Below are positions 35,384-44,004 of a stretch of DNA of 61,644 bases, one piece after another; within the stretch, counting starts at the first letter, position 1; each line of letters opens with the position of its first letter. The stretch spans positions 1 to 61,644 of the forward strand of contig JAKPXO010000216.1 of NCBI GenBank assembly GCA_029567505.1. Direction: 5' to 3'. The position numbers and the translations under genes were made by a program. The notes below the pieces were generated by a model, which made no database searches, was not told where the DNA came from, and was given only the letters and a program-made list of their open reading frames with translations. Source of the DNA: Acidobacteriota bacterium. GTDB taxonomy: Bacteria > Acidobacteriota > Thermoanaerobaculia > UBA5066.

Positions 35384-36262
35384 ATGGCGATCGAGCGCGT
35401 CGGGGTGATCGGGGCGGGTCAGATGGGGGCGGGGATCGCCCACGTGGCGGCGCTGGCGGGGAAGGCCGTCGTCCTCGTCGACGTCGACGCGGCGCTGGCG
35501 GAAAAGGGGCTCGCGGTCGTCCGGAAGAACCTGGGACGCCAGGTCGAGAAGGGAAAGGTCACGGCGGAAGCGGCCGAGGCCGCCCTCGCGCGGATCGCCG
35601 TCTCGGGCGACCTCGCCGCGCTCGCGGACGCCGACCTCGTCGTGGAGGCGATCGTCGAGAACGAGGAGGTCAAACGCGGCCTCTTCTCGCGGCTCGACGC
35701 GCTCCTCCAGCCGGGGGCGATCCTCGCCTCGAACACCTCCTCGATCTCGATCACGCGGCTCGCCGCCGCGACGAAGCGGCCCGAGAGCGTCATCGGGATG
35801 CATTTCATGAACCCGGTCCCGGTCATGCAGCTCGTCGAGGTCATCCGCGGCATCGCGACCTCGGACGGGACGACGGAAGCGGTCGTCGCGGCCGCGAAGG
35901 AGATGGGGAAGGTCCCGGTCGAGTGTCGCGACTTCCCGGGCTTCGTCTCGAACCGGGTCCTGATGCCGATGATCAACGAGGCGGTCTTCGCCGTCTTCGA
36001 GGGGGTCGCCACGCCCGAGGCGGTCGACACCATCATGAAGCTCGGCATGAACCACCCGATGGGGCCGCTCACCCTCGCCGACTTCATCGGCCTCGACACC
36101 TGCCTCGCGATCCTGAACGTCCTTCACCGCGGGCTCGGGGACGACAAGTACCGTCCCTGTCCGCTCCTCGTCCAGATGGTCGATGCCGGCTGGGTCGGCA
36201 GGAAGGCCGGGCGCGGTTTCTACCGCTATTCGGGGCCCGGCGGGGAGAAGGTCGCGGGTTGA
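35384..36262 (+). CDS. 3-hydroxyacyl-CoA dehydrogenase (3-hydroxybutyryl-CoA dehydrogenase type)
   Basis: 292 residues from ATG 35384, spaced well from GGAGGAG; the preceding GTG is only three bases from that site. The NAD fold starts [20 protein letters not shown] (about 6-25). The dehydrogenase signature [17 protein letters not shown] (about 139-155) carries the catalytic His, and the paired Glu/Asn lie in the [22 protein letters not shown] stretch (about 181-202; given in parts). It oxidises L-3-hydroxyacyl-CoA in beta-oxidation or butanoate metabolism. It lies 2 kb upstream of the CoA-ligase/thiolase cluster but is separated from it by a TPR gene and a promoter, so a shared role is only suggested. 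Confidence 0.9.
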   Translation: MAIERVGVIGAGQMGAGIAHVAALAGKAVVLVDVDAALAEKGLAVVRKNLGRQVEKGKVTAEAAEAALARIAVSGDLAALADADLVVEAIVENEEVKRGLFSRLDALLQPGAILASNTSSISITRLAAATKRPESVIGMHFMNPVPVMQLVEVIRGIATSDGTTEAVVAAAKEMGKVPVECRDFPGFVSNRVLMPMINEAVFAVFEGVATPEAVDTIMKLGMNHPMGPLTLADFIGLDTCLAILNVLHRGLGDDKYRPCPLLVQMVDAGWVGRKAGRGFYRYSGPGGEKVAG

Positions 36263-38121
36263 TCTGCCAGGTCTGCGGCGCGTCGAACGACCTCGACGCC
36301 GAGCTCTGCCGGAAGTGCCAGAACAAGCTCCTCGTCGTGTCCGGCTCGAGCGAGTCGTACGACGAGGGGCCGTCGGGCGAGGGGATCTCCCTCGACGAGC
36401 ACCTGCTCGAGAGGGTCTCGGTCCTGGAGGAGATCGTCAAGCGGAGCGCGGAGACGCTGAAGGCGCTCCTCGAGGGCTTTCACCGCCAGGAGAAGAACGG
36501 CTTCGTCGTCCAGACGGGCCTCCTCGCGCTGAAAGACCTCCTCGAGAGGAAGGGGCTCCTCGTCGAGCAGGAGTTCGTCGACCTCTGGGAGGAGCGCGTC
36601 GACCAGCACATGACCGTTCTCGAGAAGCGCGAGCGCTTCCTCGAGCGCAAGGAGCGGATCCTCGCGGAGCACAAGGGGCTCGGGCGGGAACGCCTCGTCG
36701 ACCTGCTCGGGGAGGCGGAGCTCGCCTTCTTTGCGCTCGACCCCGACAAGGCGATGGCCCTCCTCGAGGAGGCCTGGAAGCTCGACCGCCGCAACGCCGA
36801 GCTCGCGTTCTTCCTGGGCGAGACCTGGTTCAACGACGGGGACTCCGGAAAGGCGGCCTCCGCCCTCCGGCACGTCCTCGAGCAGCGTCCCCAGCACTTC
36901 GATGCGCTCGTCTACTCCGGGGTCCTCGAGAACGACCTCGGCCGCCCGGAGAAGGCGGTGGACGCCCTGAAGCGGGCGCTCGCCCTCCGGCCCGACGCGT
37001 TCCTTCCCGCGTTCGCGCTCGGCGCGATCCACGCCGGGGCGGGCCAGCTCGCGAAGGCCGAGGCGCTCCTGAAGAGGGCGGTCGCGATCGAGGAGAACCC
37101 CCAGGCGCTCTCGCTCCTCGGCACGATCGCCTACCAGCGGGGCCGTCTCGCCGACGCCATTGACGCGCTCCAGCGCGCCGTGCAGCTCGACCCCGACGAC
37201 GAAGAGGGGCTCTTCCAGCTCGGACTCTGCTATCTCGACCGGGGGTGGACCCAGAAGGCCACGGAGCGATTCCGCGCGGCGCTCGAGCTCAGCCCGAACC
37301 GGATCGAGCTGCAGGAGGCGAAGAAGCTCCTCGGGCCGGCCGGCGCGGGGGCACTGCCCGGTCTCGCCGGGACGGTCGGCGAGCGGGGCGGGCGCACGGC
37401 CGCGGCGGCCGCGCGGGACCCGCGGAAGGCGCTCGGCCTCTATCGCCGGGCGATCAAGGCGGACCCGGAGAACCCGGCGGTCCAGATCGCCTACGCCCTC
37501 GTCTGCTCCTCCGTCGGCCGGACGGCGGAGGCGGAGGCGACGACGCGCCGTGTTCTCTCCCAGAAGCCCGATGAGGAGATCGCCGCCGCGGCCTGGTCGA
37601 CGCTCCTCGAGACGCTCCGCTCCGAGGGGAAGTTCCGGGAAGGGACGCAGGTCGCGGGCGAGATGCTCCAGTCCGTCACCTCGAGCTCGGCCCGTTCGAT
37701 CGCCTACTTCCAGCGGGCCGCCGCCCTGGCCGACATGGGGGAGAGGCTCGACGAGGCGCTCGAGGACGCGGAGAAGGCCCTGCGGCTCTCTCCCCGGGAG
37801 CTCCGCCACTTCCCGCTCGCGACGAAGGGGTGGGTCCACTACAAGCGGAAGGAGTTCCGCCGGGCCGTGGAGTGCCTCTCGCGTGCCGCCGAGCTCGGGG
37901 AGACGCCGACGGCGCTCGCGCATCTCGGCCTCGCGTACCTCGCCGTCGGCGACGCGAAGGCCGCCCGCAGCGCCTTCGAGCGCGCCAAGCGGCGGGGCGG
38001 ACGACCCTCCGAGCGCCACGGGGGGCTCGAGGCGCGGATGCTGGAGCAGATCCGGCGGAACCTCCAGCTGGCGGAGCGGGTCGCCAGCCGGCCGGGCCGC
38101 CGAAAGCCCGGGCCGGGCTGA
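36259..38121 (+). CDS. Zinc-ribbon TPR protein
   Basis: 620 residues from a TTG start that overlaps the dehydrogenase stop as TTGA; the N-terminus then reads [18 protein letters not shown], a CxxC...CxxC zinc ribbon (residues 3-20). A coiled-coil stretch (about 55-135) leads into many TPR units (about 150-560; examples are [40 protein letters not shown] and [20 protein letters not shown]). Likely a cytoplasmic scaffold. The TTG start looks weak, but no other in-frame start gives the zinc ribbon. No partner is known. Confidence 0.75.
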   Translation: MICQVCGASNDLDAELCRKCQNKLLVVSGSSESYDEGPSGEGISLDEHLLERVSVLEEIVKRSAETLKALLEGFHRQEKNGFVVQTGLLALKDLLERKGLLVEQEFVDLWEERVDQHMTVLEKRERFLERKERILAEHKGLGRERLVDLLGEAELAFFALDPDKAMALLEEAWKLDRRNAELAFFLGETWFNDGDSGKAASALRHVLEQRPQHFDALVYSGVLENDLGRPEKAVDALKRALALRPDAFLPAFALGAIHAGAGQLAKAEALLKRAVAIEENPQALSLLGTIAYQRGRLADAIDALQRAVQLDPDDEEGLFQLGLCYLDRGWTQKATERFRAALELSPNRIELQEAKKLLGPAGAGALPGLAGTVGERGGRTAAAAARDPRKALGLYRRAIKADPENPAVQIAYALVCSSVGRTAEAEATTRRVLSQKPDEEIAAAAWSTLLETLRSEGKFREGTQVAGEMLQSVTSSSARSIAYFQRAAALADMGERLDEALEDAEKALRLSPRELRHFPLATKGWVHYKRKEFRRAVECLSRAAELGETPTALAHLGLAYLAVGDAKAARSAFERAKRRGGRPSERHGGLEARMLEQIRRNLQLAERVASRPGRRKPGPG

Positions 38122-38149
38122 ATCGCGTCGGCTTTCCGTTCGATTTCTC

Positions 38150-38155
38150 TTGACA
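38150..38155 (+). promoter_or_regulatory. Candidate -35 element upstream of the TonB-dependent receptor gene
   Basis: TTGACA, a perfect consensus -35 hexamer, lies 185 bases before the receptor ATG and 39 bases before the palindromic operator. A matching -10 is not obvious at the usual spacing. The surrounding bases are markedly AT-richer than the genome. Confidence 0.35.
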
Positions 38156-38193
38156 GGCTTCCTCGAAGGTCCCGAAAATCGTGCCAGGAAAAC

Positions 38194-38211
38194 ATACCGA
38201 GTGTTCGGTAT
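38194..38211. promoter_or_regulatory. Palindromic operator (TetR-type) before the TonB-dependent receptor gene
   Basis: An 18-base perfect palindrome with 7-base arms ATACCGA/TCGGTAT and a 4-base centre GTGT. Short, dyad-symmetric sites of this size and composition are typical for TetR-family repressors. A TetR gene lies at 51192-51821, at the other end of the same cluster. It is 128 bases upstream of the receptor start, within a 218-base gap of lower GC content. Binding is inferred. Confidence 0.6.
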
Positions 38212-38339
38212 TTTGTTAGAGGCGACGCGATCGAAGCGCGAGCGGGGCCCGGGAACGGGTCCTACGCTTCGCCCGCTCCCCGCGAGCTGCGGCTGGCCAC
38301 TGGGTTGACGAGGGCGCGACGGCGCCTGGGAGGATCGAG

Positions 38340-41132
38340 ATGACGAGGCTGACCCGAAACCCCTTCCTTCGCGCCGCGGCTCTCCTCGGGGCCGTTCTCC
38401 TGCCCGCCCTGACCTGGGCCGGCCCCGCACGGGCGCAGACGGCCGACGCGACCGTCGAGGTCGACGTCGTGGACGAGACGGGCGTCGCGCTCCCCGGCGT
38501 TTCGGTCGAGCTGAAGCGCGCCGAGACCGGCTTCGCCCGGACGTCCGTCACGTCCGCCGCGGGCGCCGCCCGCTTCCCGGCGATCCCGCCGGCCGCCGGC
38601 TACGTCGCTCGCGTCGCACTCCAGGGCTTCGAAGCCGTGGAGCAGCCGCTCACGCTCCGAATCGGACAAACGGCGCGGCTGCGCGTCGTCCTCAGGGCGC
38701 AGGCGGTCACCGAGGCGGTGACGGTCGTCGGCGAGGCTCCGCTCGTCGACGTCTACAAGATCGACTCCTCGACGAACATCGTCCCCGAGCAGATCAAGGA
38801 GCTCCCCGTCGCGAACCGCGAGTTCGAAAAGCTCGCGTTCATCGCCCCGGGCGTCCAGCGTGAGCGGGGCGAGTTCCGGTTCGTGACGGGCGGGCCGGTC
38901 ATCGGCTCGGGCGGGAACGCCTCGCAGTCGACGATCCTCGTCGACGGCGTCGACTACACCGACCCGGCCCTCGGCCTCGCGAAGACGCGGGTCTCGCAGG
39001 ACGCGATCTCCGAGTTCCGCGTCGTCAACTCCCGGTTCGACGCCGAGGTGGGCGGCTCCGCCGGCGGCGCCCTCACGGTCCTGACGAAGACCGGGACGAA
39101 CGAGCTGAAGGGCTCGCTCTTCGCCTTCTACCGGGCCGAAGGGCTCCGGGCGCAGGGGGCCCTCGAGCAGGACTCCTCGGTCGACTTCCGGCGTGGCCAG
39201 TACGGGGTCACGCTCGGCGGCCCGATCGTGAGGGACCGGACCCACTTCTTCCTCTCAGGCGAGTACGTCGACGAGGTCCGGCCGACGCTCTACCGGCCGC
39301 AGGGGGCCTTCACGGCCCAGGCCGCCGACCTCGAGGTCCCGATGGACCAGCTCCTCGCGTTCGGCTCGATCACGCACTCCCTGTCCGACTCCCAGACGCT
39401 CCTCGTCAAGGCCGACCTCGAGCGGTACCGCCAGGACAACTTCCGCGTCGGGGGCGTGCAGGACGCCTCCTACGGCCAGGAGCTCCAGCGCGACAACTAC
39501 AACTTCACGGGAGGCCACACCTGGGTCGTCGGCGCCGCGACGACGAACGAGCTCCGGGCCCAGATCGGACACCGGAAGTACTTCGAGCCGACGAACTCCG
39601 ACGCCGTCGCGGACTGGTTCACGAACGGCGTCACCCTCAAGACGGGCGGGAACATCCTCGGCGACCTCCTCGGCGAGGGGGACCAGCTCGAGATCCGCGA
39701 CACCCTCTACCTCCACCTGACCGGGAAGAGCGGGACCCACGACGTGAAGGTCGGCGCCGGCTGGCAGCACGTGAACGACCGCTCGATCATCGACACCTAC
39801 GCGAGCGGCCTCTTCCTCTGGGCGGGAGACACGAAGGCCTTCCCGATCGCCTACGGCTACGGCGTCGGCTCGAGCGACGTCGAGATCACGACGAACCGGC
39901 TCGCCGCGTTCGTCCAGGACGACTGGCGGCCCCTCTCGAACCTGACCGTCAGCGTCGGTCTCCGCTACGACCTCGACACGAACGGGAACAACGAGGGCTT
40001 CACGCACCCGCTCGTCCCCGAGCCGCGCGAGAGGGACACGAACAACGTCCAGCCGCGCCTGGGCCTCTCCTGGGACGTGAAGAAGGACGGCCGCTTCGTC
40101 GCGCGCGCCGGCTGGGGCCTCTTCGTCGGGCGCAACCTGCTCGTCCCCGCGTTCACCGAGCTCCAGCAGAACGGGGTCACGGGCCGCAAGCTCTACACCC
40201 GCGCCAACGGCCTCCTCTACGGCCTCCCGGCCTTCGCCCTCGACCCGAGCAACCCGATGACGACGGGGCTTCCGCTCCCGATCGACATCACGCTCCTCGA
40301 CCAGGAGCTCGTCGCGCCCGAGGCGAGCCAGTTCAGCGCGGGCCTCACCTCGCGGCTCTGGAAGACCGGCCTCTACCTCGACGTCGAAGGGATCTGGGTG
40401 AAGGGGAGGAAGGAGCTGATCGTCCACGACGTCAACTGGAACGGGAACGCGAACCCGACCCGTCCGAACAAGGCCTACAACCAGGTCAACGTCTACTCGA
40501 ACGACGGCGAGTCCGAGTACAAGGCGCTCACGTTCGCGCTGAACGGCAGCCTCAAGGGCGGCCACCTCGTCACGGGCTCGGTCACGTTCTCGAGCAAGCA
40601 CAACCGCTCCGACGACTTCAGCCCCGAGTTCCCGACGGGCTACCCGAGCGACCCCGCGGACCTCCCGAACGAGTGGGGCCGCGGGCGCTCCGCGGAGAGG
40701 ATGCGGTTCGTCCTCTCCGGCGTCTTCCGCCTTCCCTGGCAGCTCACGGTGGCGCCGATCTTCAACTACGGCTCGGGCCAGCCGTGGACCCGCCGCTACG
40801 GCTACGACTTCAACGGCGACGGCAAGACGGGCGACCGGATGCCCGGGGTCGACCGCTTCGGCATGGACGGCCCGGTCTACCGCAGCTTCGACCTGCGGCT
40901 CACGAAGGCGTTCGAGCTCGGCTCGGCCGGCACCCTCGAGCTCGTGGCCGAGGCGTTCAACCTCTTCGACTCCACGAACTACGACGTCGCCTCGATCGAC
41001 GGCGCCGAGTTCCTGAGCGGGCCGACCCTCGCCAACCCGGCGGCGGCGGCGGTCGCGAACCCGAACTACGGAAAGCCGAGCGCGACGCTCCCGTCGCGGG
41101 AGTTCCAGCTCGGCCTCCGCTTCGCCTTCTAG
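38340..41132 (+). CDS. TonB-dependent outer-membrane receptor (Oar-like)
   Basis: 930 residues with a signal peptide (1-32). Residues 38-115 form a carboxypeptidase-regulatory-like domain (VEVDVVDETGVALPGVSVEL). The plug follows (ILVDGVDYTDP near 199-209, then AEVGGSAGGALTVLTKTGTN), with beta-barrel sequence to the end. The protein ends in a Phe (RFAF), the outer-membrane insertion signal. It probably imports a large or scarce ligand across the outer membrane; the Oar-like N-terminus is common in Acidobacteriota and Bacteroidota. No TonB box is easily seen at the N-terminus. The gene has its own promoter and operator and a strong terminator, so it forms a unit beside the CoA-ligase operon. 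Confidence 0.9.
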   Translation: MTRLTRNPFLRAAALLGAVLLPALTWAGPARAQTADATVEVDVVDETGVALPGVSVELKRAETGFARTSVTSAAGAARFPAIPPAAGYVARVALQGFEAVEQPLTLRIGQTARLRVVLRAQAVTEAVTVVGEAPLVDVYKIDSSTNIVPEQIKELPVANREFEKLAFIAPGVQRERGEFRFVTGGPVIGSGGNASQSTILVDGVDYTDPALGLAKTRVSQDAISEFRVVNSRFDAEVGGSAGGALTVLTKTGTNELKGSLFAFYRAEGLRAQGALEQDSSVDFRRGQYGVTLGGPIVRDRTHFFLSGEYVDEVRPTLYRPQGAFTAQAADLEVPMDQLLAFGSITHSLSDSQTLLVKADLERYRQDNFRVGGVQDASYGQELQRDNYNFTGGHTWVVGAATTNELRAQIGHRKYFEPTNSDAVADWFTNGVTLKTGGNILGDLLGEGDQLEIRDTLYLHLTGKSGTHDVKVGAGWQHVNDRSIIDTYASGLFLWAGDTKAFPIAYGYGVGSSDVEITTNRLAAFVQDDWRPLSNLTVSVGLRYDLDTNGNNEGFTHPLVPEPRERDTNNVQPRLGLSWDVKKDGRFVARAGWGLFVGRNLLVPAFTELQQNGVTGRKLYTRANGLLYGLPAFALDPSNPMTTGLPLPIDITLLDQELVAPEASQFSAGLTSRLWKTGLYLDVEGIWVKGRKELIVHDVNWNGNANPTRPNKAYNQVNVYSNDGESEYKALTFALNGSLKGGHLVTGSVTFSSKHNRSDDFSPEFPTGYPSDPADLPNEWGRGRSAERMRFVLSGVFRLPWQLTVAPIFNYGSGQPWTRRYGYDFNGDGKTGDRMPGVDRFGMDGPVYRSFDLRLTKAFELGSAGTLELVAEAFNLFDSTNYDVASIDGAEFLSGPTLANPAAAAVANPNYGKPSATLPSREFQLGLRFAF

Positions 41133-41152
41133 GAGCCCTCTCGTCCTCAGCC

Positions 41153-41181
41153 GTCCGGCGGGCGCGCCGCGCCCGCCGGAC
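41153..41181. terminator. Strong hairpin terminator after the TonB-dependent receptor
   Basis: A 14-base perfect inverted repeat (41153-41166 and 41168-41181) centred on one base, so the real loop is larger (three to five bases). It lies 20 bases past the receptor stop and 70 bases before the SDR start. It would stop or attenuate read-through into the downstream operon. Confidence 0.7.
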
Positions 41182-41250
41182 TTCCCGCCCCGCCTCCGGG
41201 CCGGGCGACGCCGGGGGCCCGAGGGGGCCCGCGCAGTGGGAGGTTCTGCC

Positions 41251-42033
41251 ATGAGCATCGAAACGGGACTCGCCGGACGGTCCGTCGTCGTCACAGGGGC
41301 GGCCGCCGGGATCGGAAAGGCGACGGCCCTGCGATTCGCGAAAGAGGGGGCGAAGGTCGCGGCGTGGGACGTCGCGGACGCCGCCGCGCTCGCCGACGAG
41401 CTGAAGGCCGCGGGCGCCGCCGACGCGTTCACGGCGAAGGTGAACGTCGCCGACGCCGCCTCGGTGGAGGCGGCGGTCGCGGACGTCGTCGCGAGGTGGG
41501 GGCGGATCGACGTCCTCGTCAACAACGCCGGGATCGTCCGGGACGCCCAGCTCGTCAAGTACAAGGACGGGGCCGTGCTGGCGACGATGACGGACGAGCA
41601 GTGGGACGCGGTCATCGGCGTGAACCTGAAGGGTGTCTTCCTCTGCACCCGCGCGGTGACGCCGCACATGATCGCGGCCGGGGGCGGCGTCGTCCTGAAC
41701 GCCTCCTCCGTCGTCGGCCTCTACGGCAACTTCGGCCAGACGAACTACGTCGCCACGAAGGCCGGCGTCGTCGGGATGACGAAGACCTGGGCACGCGAGC
41801 TCGGGAGGTTCCGGATCCGCGTCAACACCGTCTGCCCCGGGTTCGTCGCCACCGAGATCCTGAAGGCGATGCCGCAGAAGGTGCTCGACGGAATGGTCGC
41901 CCACACGCCGATCGGCCGGATGGGGGAGCCCGACGACATCGCGAACGCCTACGTCTGGCTCGCCTCCGACCAGGCGACCTTCGTCCACGGCGCCGTCCTC
42001 TCGGTCGACGGCGGCCTCGTGACGGGGACGTAG
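41251..42033 (+). CDS. Short-chain dehydrogenase/reductase (FabG-like)
   Basis: 260 residues from ATG 41251 with a GGGAGGT site eight bases upstream. The cofactor site is TGAAAGIGKAT (about 16-26), NNAG is near residue 91, catalytic Ser in NASSVVG (near 151) and the YxxxK pair in TNYVATK (near 168). The wording is that of 3-oxoacyl-ACP/CoA reductases or 3-hydroxyacyl-CoA dehydrogenases. It is the first gene of the plus-strand cluster; two bases separate it from the KAS III-like gene. Probably reduces or oxidises a hydroxy/keto group on the cluster's substrate. Confidence 0.88.
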   Translation: MSIETGLAGRSVVVTGAAAGIGKATALRFAKEGAKVAAWDVADAAALADELKAAGAADAFTAKVNVADAASVEAAVADVVARWGRIDVLVNNAGIVRDAQLVKYKDGAVLATMTDEQWDAVIGVNLKGVFLCTRAVTPHMIAAGGGVVLNASSVVGLYGNFGQTNYVATKAGVVGMTKTWARELGRFRIRVNTVCPGFVATEILKAMPQKVLDGMVAHTPIGRMGEPDDIANAYVWLASDQATFVHGAVLSVDGGLVTGT

Positions 42034-42035
42034 CG

Positions 42036-43025
42036 ATGCCCCGCGTCGCGCGCATCGTCTCGACGGCCCGGTACCTCCCGCCGATCGAGGTCCCGAACGA
42101 GGTCCTGAAGCCGCGCTGGCCCCAGTTCCCCGACTTCGTCGACAAGATGGAGGCCTCGAGCGGAATCCGGACCCGCTTCTACGCCCCCGAGGACCAGGCG
42201 ACGTCCGACGTCGCCCTCCCGGCCGCGAAGCTCGCCCTCGAGCGGGCCGGCCTGACGCCGCTCGACCTCGACCTCATCATTCTCGGCACCGACTCGCCCG
42301 ACTACGTCACCCCCGCGACCTCGGTCGTCCTCCAGGGGAAGCTCGGCGCGAAGAACGCCGGGACCTTCGACGTCGGCTGCGCTTGCGCGTCGTTCCCGAC
42401 CGGGATCGCCGTCGGCTCGGGCCTCATCGCCGCGAACCCGGCGCTGAAGAACGTCCTCGTCCTGGGCGTCTACCTCATGCACAAGCTCGCCGACCCGAAC
42501 GACCCCATGGTCTTCTTCTACGGTGACGGCGCCGGCGCCGCGGTCCTGCAAGGGGGCGACGAGCCCGGCTTCCTGAACTCCGCGATGCAGGCGGGCGGGG
42601 AGTACGCGCAGTGCTGGGGCATCTTCGCGGGCGGCACCGCCGAGCCGGCGACCGTCGAGGCCGTGCAGGCCGGCCGGACGACGGTGAAAATGGTCGAGAA
42701 GTATCCCGCCGAGATCAACCACGAGGGGTGGCCGCGCCTCGTGAGGCGCCTGTCCGCGGAGGGAGGGTTCGCCCTCTCCGAGATCGACCAGCTCATCTTC
42801 ACGCAGGTGCGAAAGCCTTCCATCGAGCTCGTCATGAACGACCTCGGGCTTCCGGTCGAGAAGGCCCACACGATCATGGAGAAGTGGGGCTACACCGGAT
42901 CGGCCTGCATCCCGATGGCGCTCGACGACGCGATCGAGCAGGGGAAGGTGAAGAAGGGGGACCTCGTCGTCATGATCGGCTCCGGCGTGGGGTACAACCA
43001 GGCCGGCGTCGCGATCCGGATGTGA
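42036..43025 (+). CDS. KAS III (FabH)-like enzyme lacking the usual catalytic His and Asn
   Basis: 329 residues, thiolase fold. The nucleophile region reads DVGCACASFPTGI, so the Cys aligned with the FabH catalytic Cys is Cys117, with a second Cys at 115. Alignment by eye places Thr256 (in LIFTQVRK) where FabH has His in PHQAN, and Tyr286 (in KWGYTGSA) where FabH has Asn in GNTSAA. Both are essential for decarboxylating condensation, so ordinary KAS III chemistry is unlikely. A Cys-only acyl-transferase, thioesterase-like or C-C/C-O bond-forming role is possible. It sits between an SDR and an alpha/beta hydrolase. Family membership is clear; reaction is not. Confidence 0.8.
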   Translation: MPRVARIVSTARYLPPIEVPNEVLKPRWPQFPDFVDKMEASSGIRTRFYAPEDQATSDVALPAAKLALERAGLTPLDLDLIILGTDSPDYVTPATSVVLQGKLGAKNAGTFDVGCACASFPTGIAVGSGLIAANPALKNVLVLGVYLMHKLADPNDPMVFFYGDGAGAAVLQGGDEPGFLNSAMQAGGEYAQCWGIFAGGTAEPATVEAVQAGRTTVKMVEKYPAEINHEGWPRLVRRLSAEGGFALSEIDQLIFTQVRKPSIELVMNDLGLPVEKAHTIMEKWGYTGSACIPMALDDAIEQGKVKKGDLVVMIGSGVGYNQAGVAIRM

Positions 43026-43059
43026 CCCGGAGCCGCAGCCGCGGCGCGGAGGTGAGATC

Positions 43060-44004
43060 GTGAACCGACCCATGAAGCTCCTCCTCGCTGCGGCCGCTCT
43101 CCTCGTCCTCGCGGCGATCGTCTTCATCCTCTGGGCGCGGCTGCGGCCCCTCGCGGCGTACGCCGCGGCGGGGCGTCGCGCGCTCGCGAAGGCGGGTCTC
43201 GAGACGGCCCGCGTCCCGTCGCCCGCGGGCGAGCAGACGTACTTCCGCGGCGGGAGCGGCCCGGTCGTCGTCCTCCTCCACGGCGCGGGCGACCAGGCCT
43301 CCGCCTGGTCTCTCGTCGCCCCGAAGCTCCTTCCCGGACGGACGCTCGTCGTCCCCGACCTCGCGGGTCACGGCGCGAGCGCGCCGGAGAAGGGCGCGAT
43401 CTCGGTGCCGATGCTCCTCTCCGGCCTCTCGGCCGTCCTCGACGCGGCGGCTCCCGGCGGGAAGGTGACGATCGTCGGCAACTCCCTCGGCGCCTGGCTC
43501 GCCTGCCTCTGGGCGAAGGAGCACCCCGAGCGCGTCGAGCGCCTCGTCCTCGTCAACGGCGGCCCGCTGAAGCACGCGGCGGAGGGGATCACGCTCCTCC
43601 CGAAGGACCGGGCCGAGGCTCGGGCCGCCGTCGAGAAGCTCCGCGACCCGGGCTCGATCCGCGTCCCCGACTTCGTCCTCGACGACGTCGTGAGGCAGGC
43701 GGCGACGGGCCCCCTCGCGCGGCTCGCGGCGACGAGCGGCGCGATGGAGCCGCACGTCCTCGACGGGAAGCTGGGAGGACTCGACGTGCCGGTCGACCTC
43801 CTCTGGGGCGCTTCCGACCAGCTCCTGCCGCTCTCCTACGCGGAGAGGATGCGCGTCGAGCTGCCGCGCGCCCGCGTGACCGAGCTGCCGCGGTGCGGGC
43901 ACGTCCCGCAGCAGGAGTGCCCGGCCGCCTTCGCGGCCGCCCTCGGGAAGCTCCTCGACGGTCCGCCGCCGGAGAGGGCCGCGGCCACGCCGGAGGTCCC
44001 GTGA
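43060..44004 (+). CDS. Membrane-anchored alpha/beta hydrolase
   Basis: 314 residues from a GTG with a GGAGGTGAG site. One N-terminal membrane helix (about 6-27) anchors the enzyme, probably facing the periplasm. The catalytic domain has HGAGDQASAW (about 75-84), nucleophile elbow GNSLGAW (Ser near 144), Asp in WGASDQLLP (near 250) and His in RCGHVPQQE (near 280). It is probably an esterase or lactonase, perhaps acting on the ligand brought in by the receptor. The stop overlaps the GTG of the CoA ligase. Confidence 0.83.
   Translation: MNRPMKLLLAAAALLVLAAIVFILWARLRPLAAYAAAGRRALAKAGLETARVPSPAGEQTYFRGGSGPVVVLLHGAGDQASAWSLVAPKLLPGRTLVVPDLAGHGASAPEKGAISVPMLLSGLSAVLDAAAPGGKVTIVGNSLGAWLACLWAKEHPERVERLVLVNGGPLKHAAEGITLLPKDRAEARAAVEKLRDPGSIRVPDFVLDDVVRQAATGPLARLAATSGAMEPHVLDGKLGGLDVPVDLLWGASDQLLPLSYAERMRVELPRARVTELPRCGHVPQQECPAAFAAALGKLLDGPPPERAAATPEVP

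Noticed and set aside
43060-44004. Epoxide or haloalkane hydrolase identity for the membrane-anchored hydrolase
   Set aside because: The nucleophile elbow is Ser (GNSLG), not Asp as in those enzymes.
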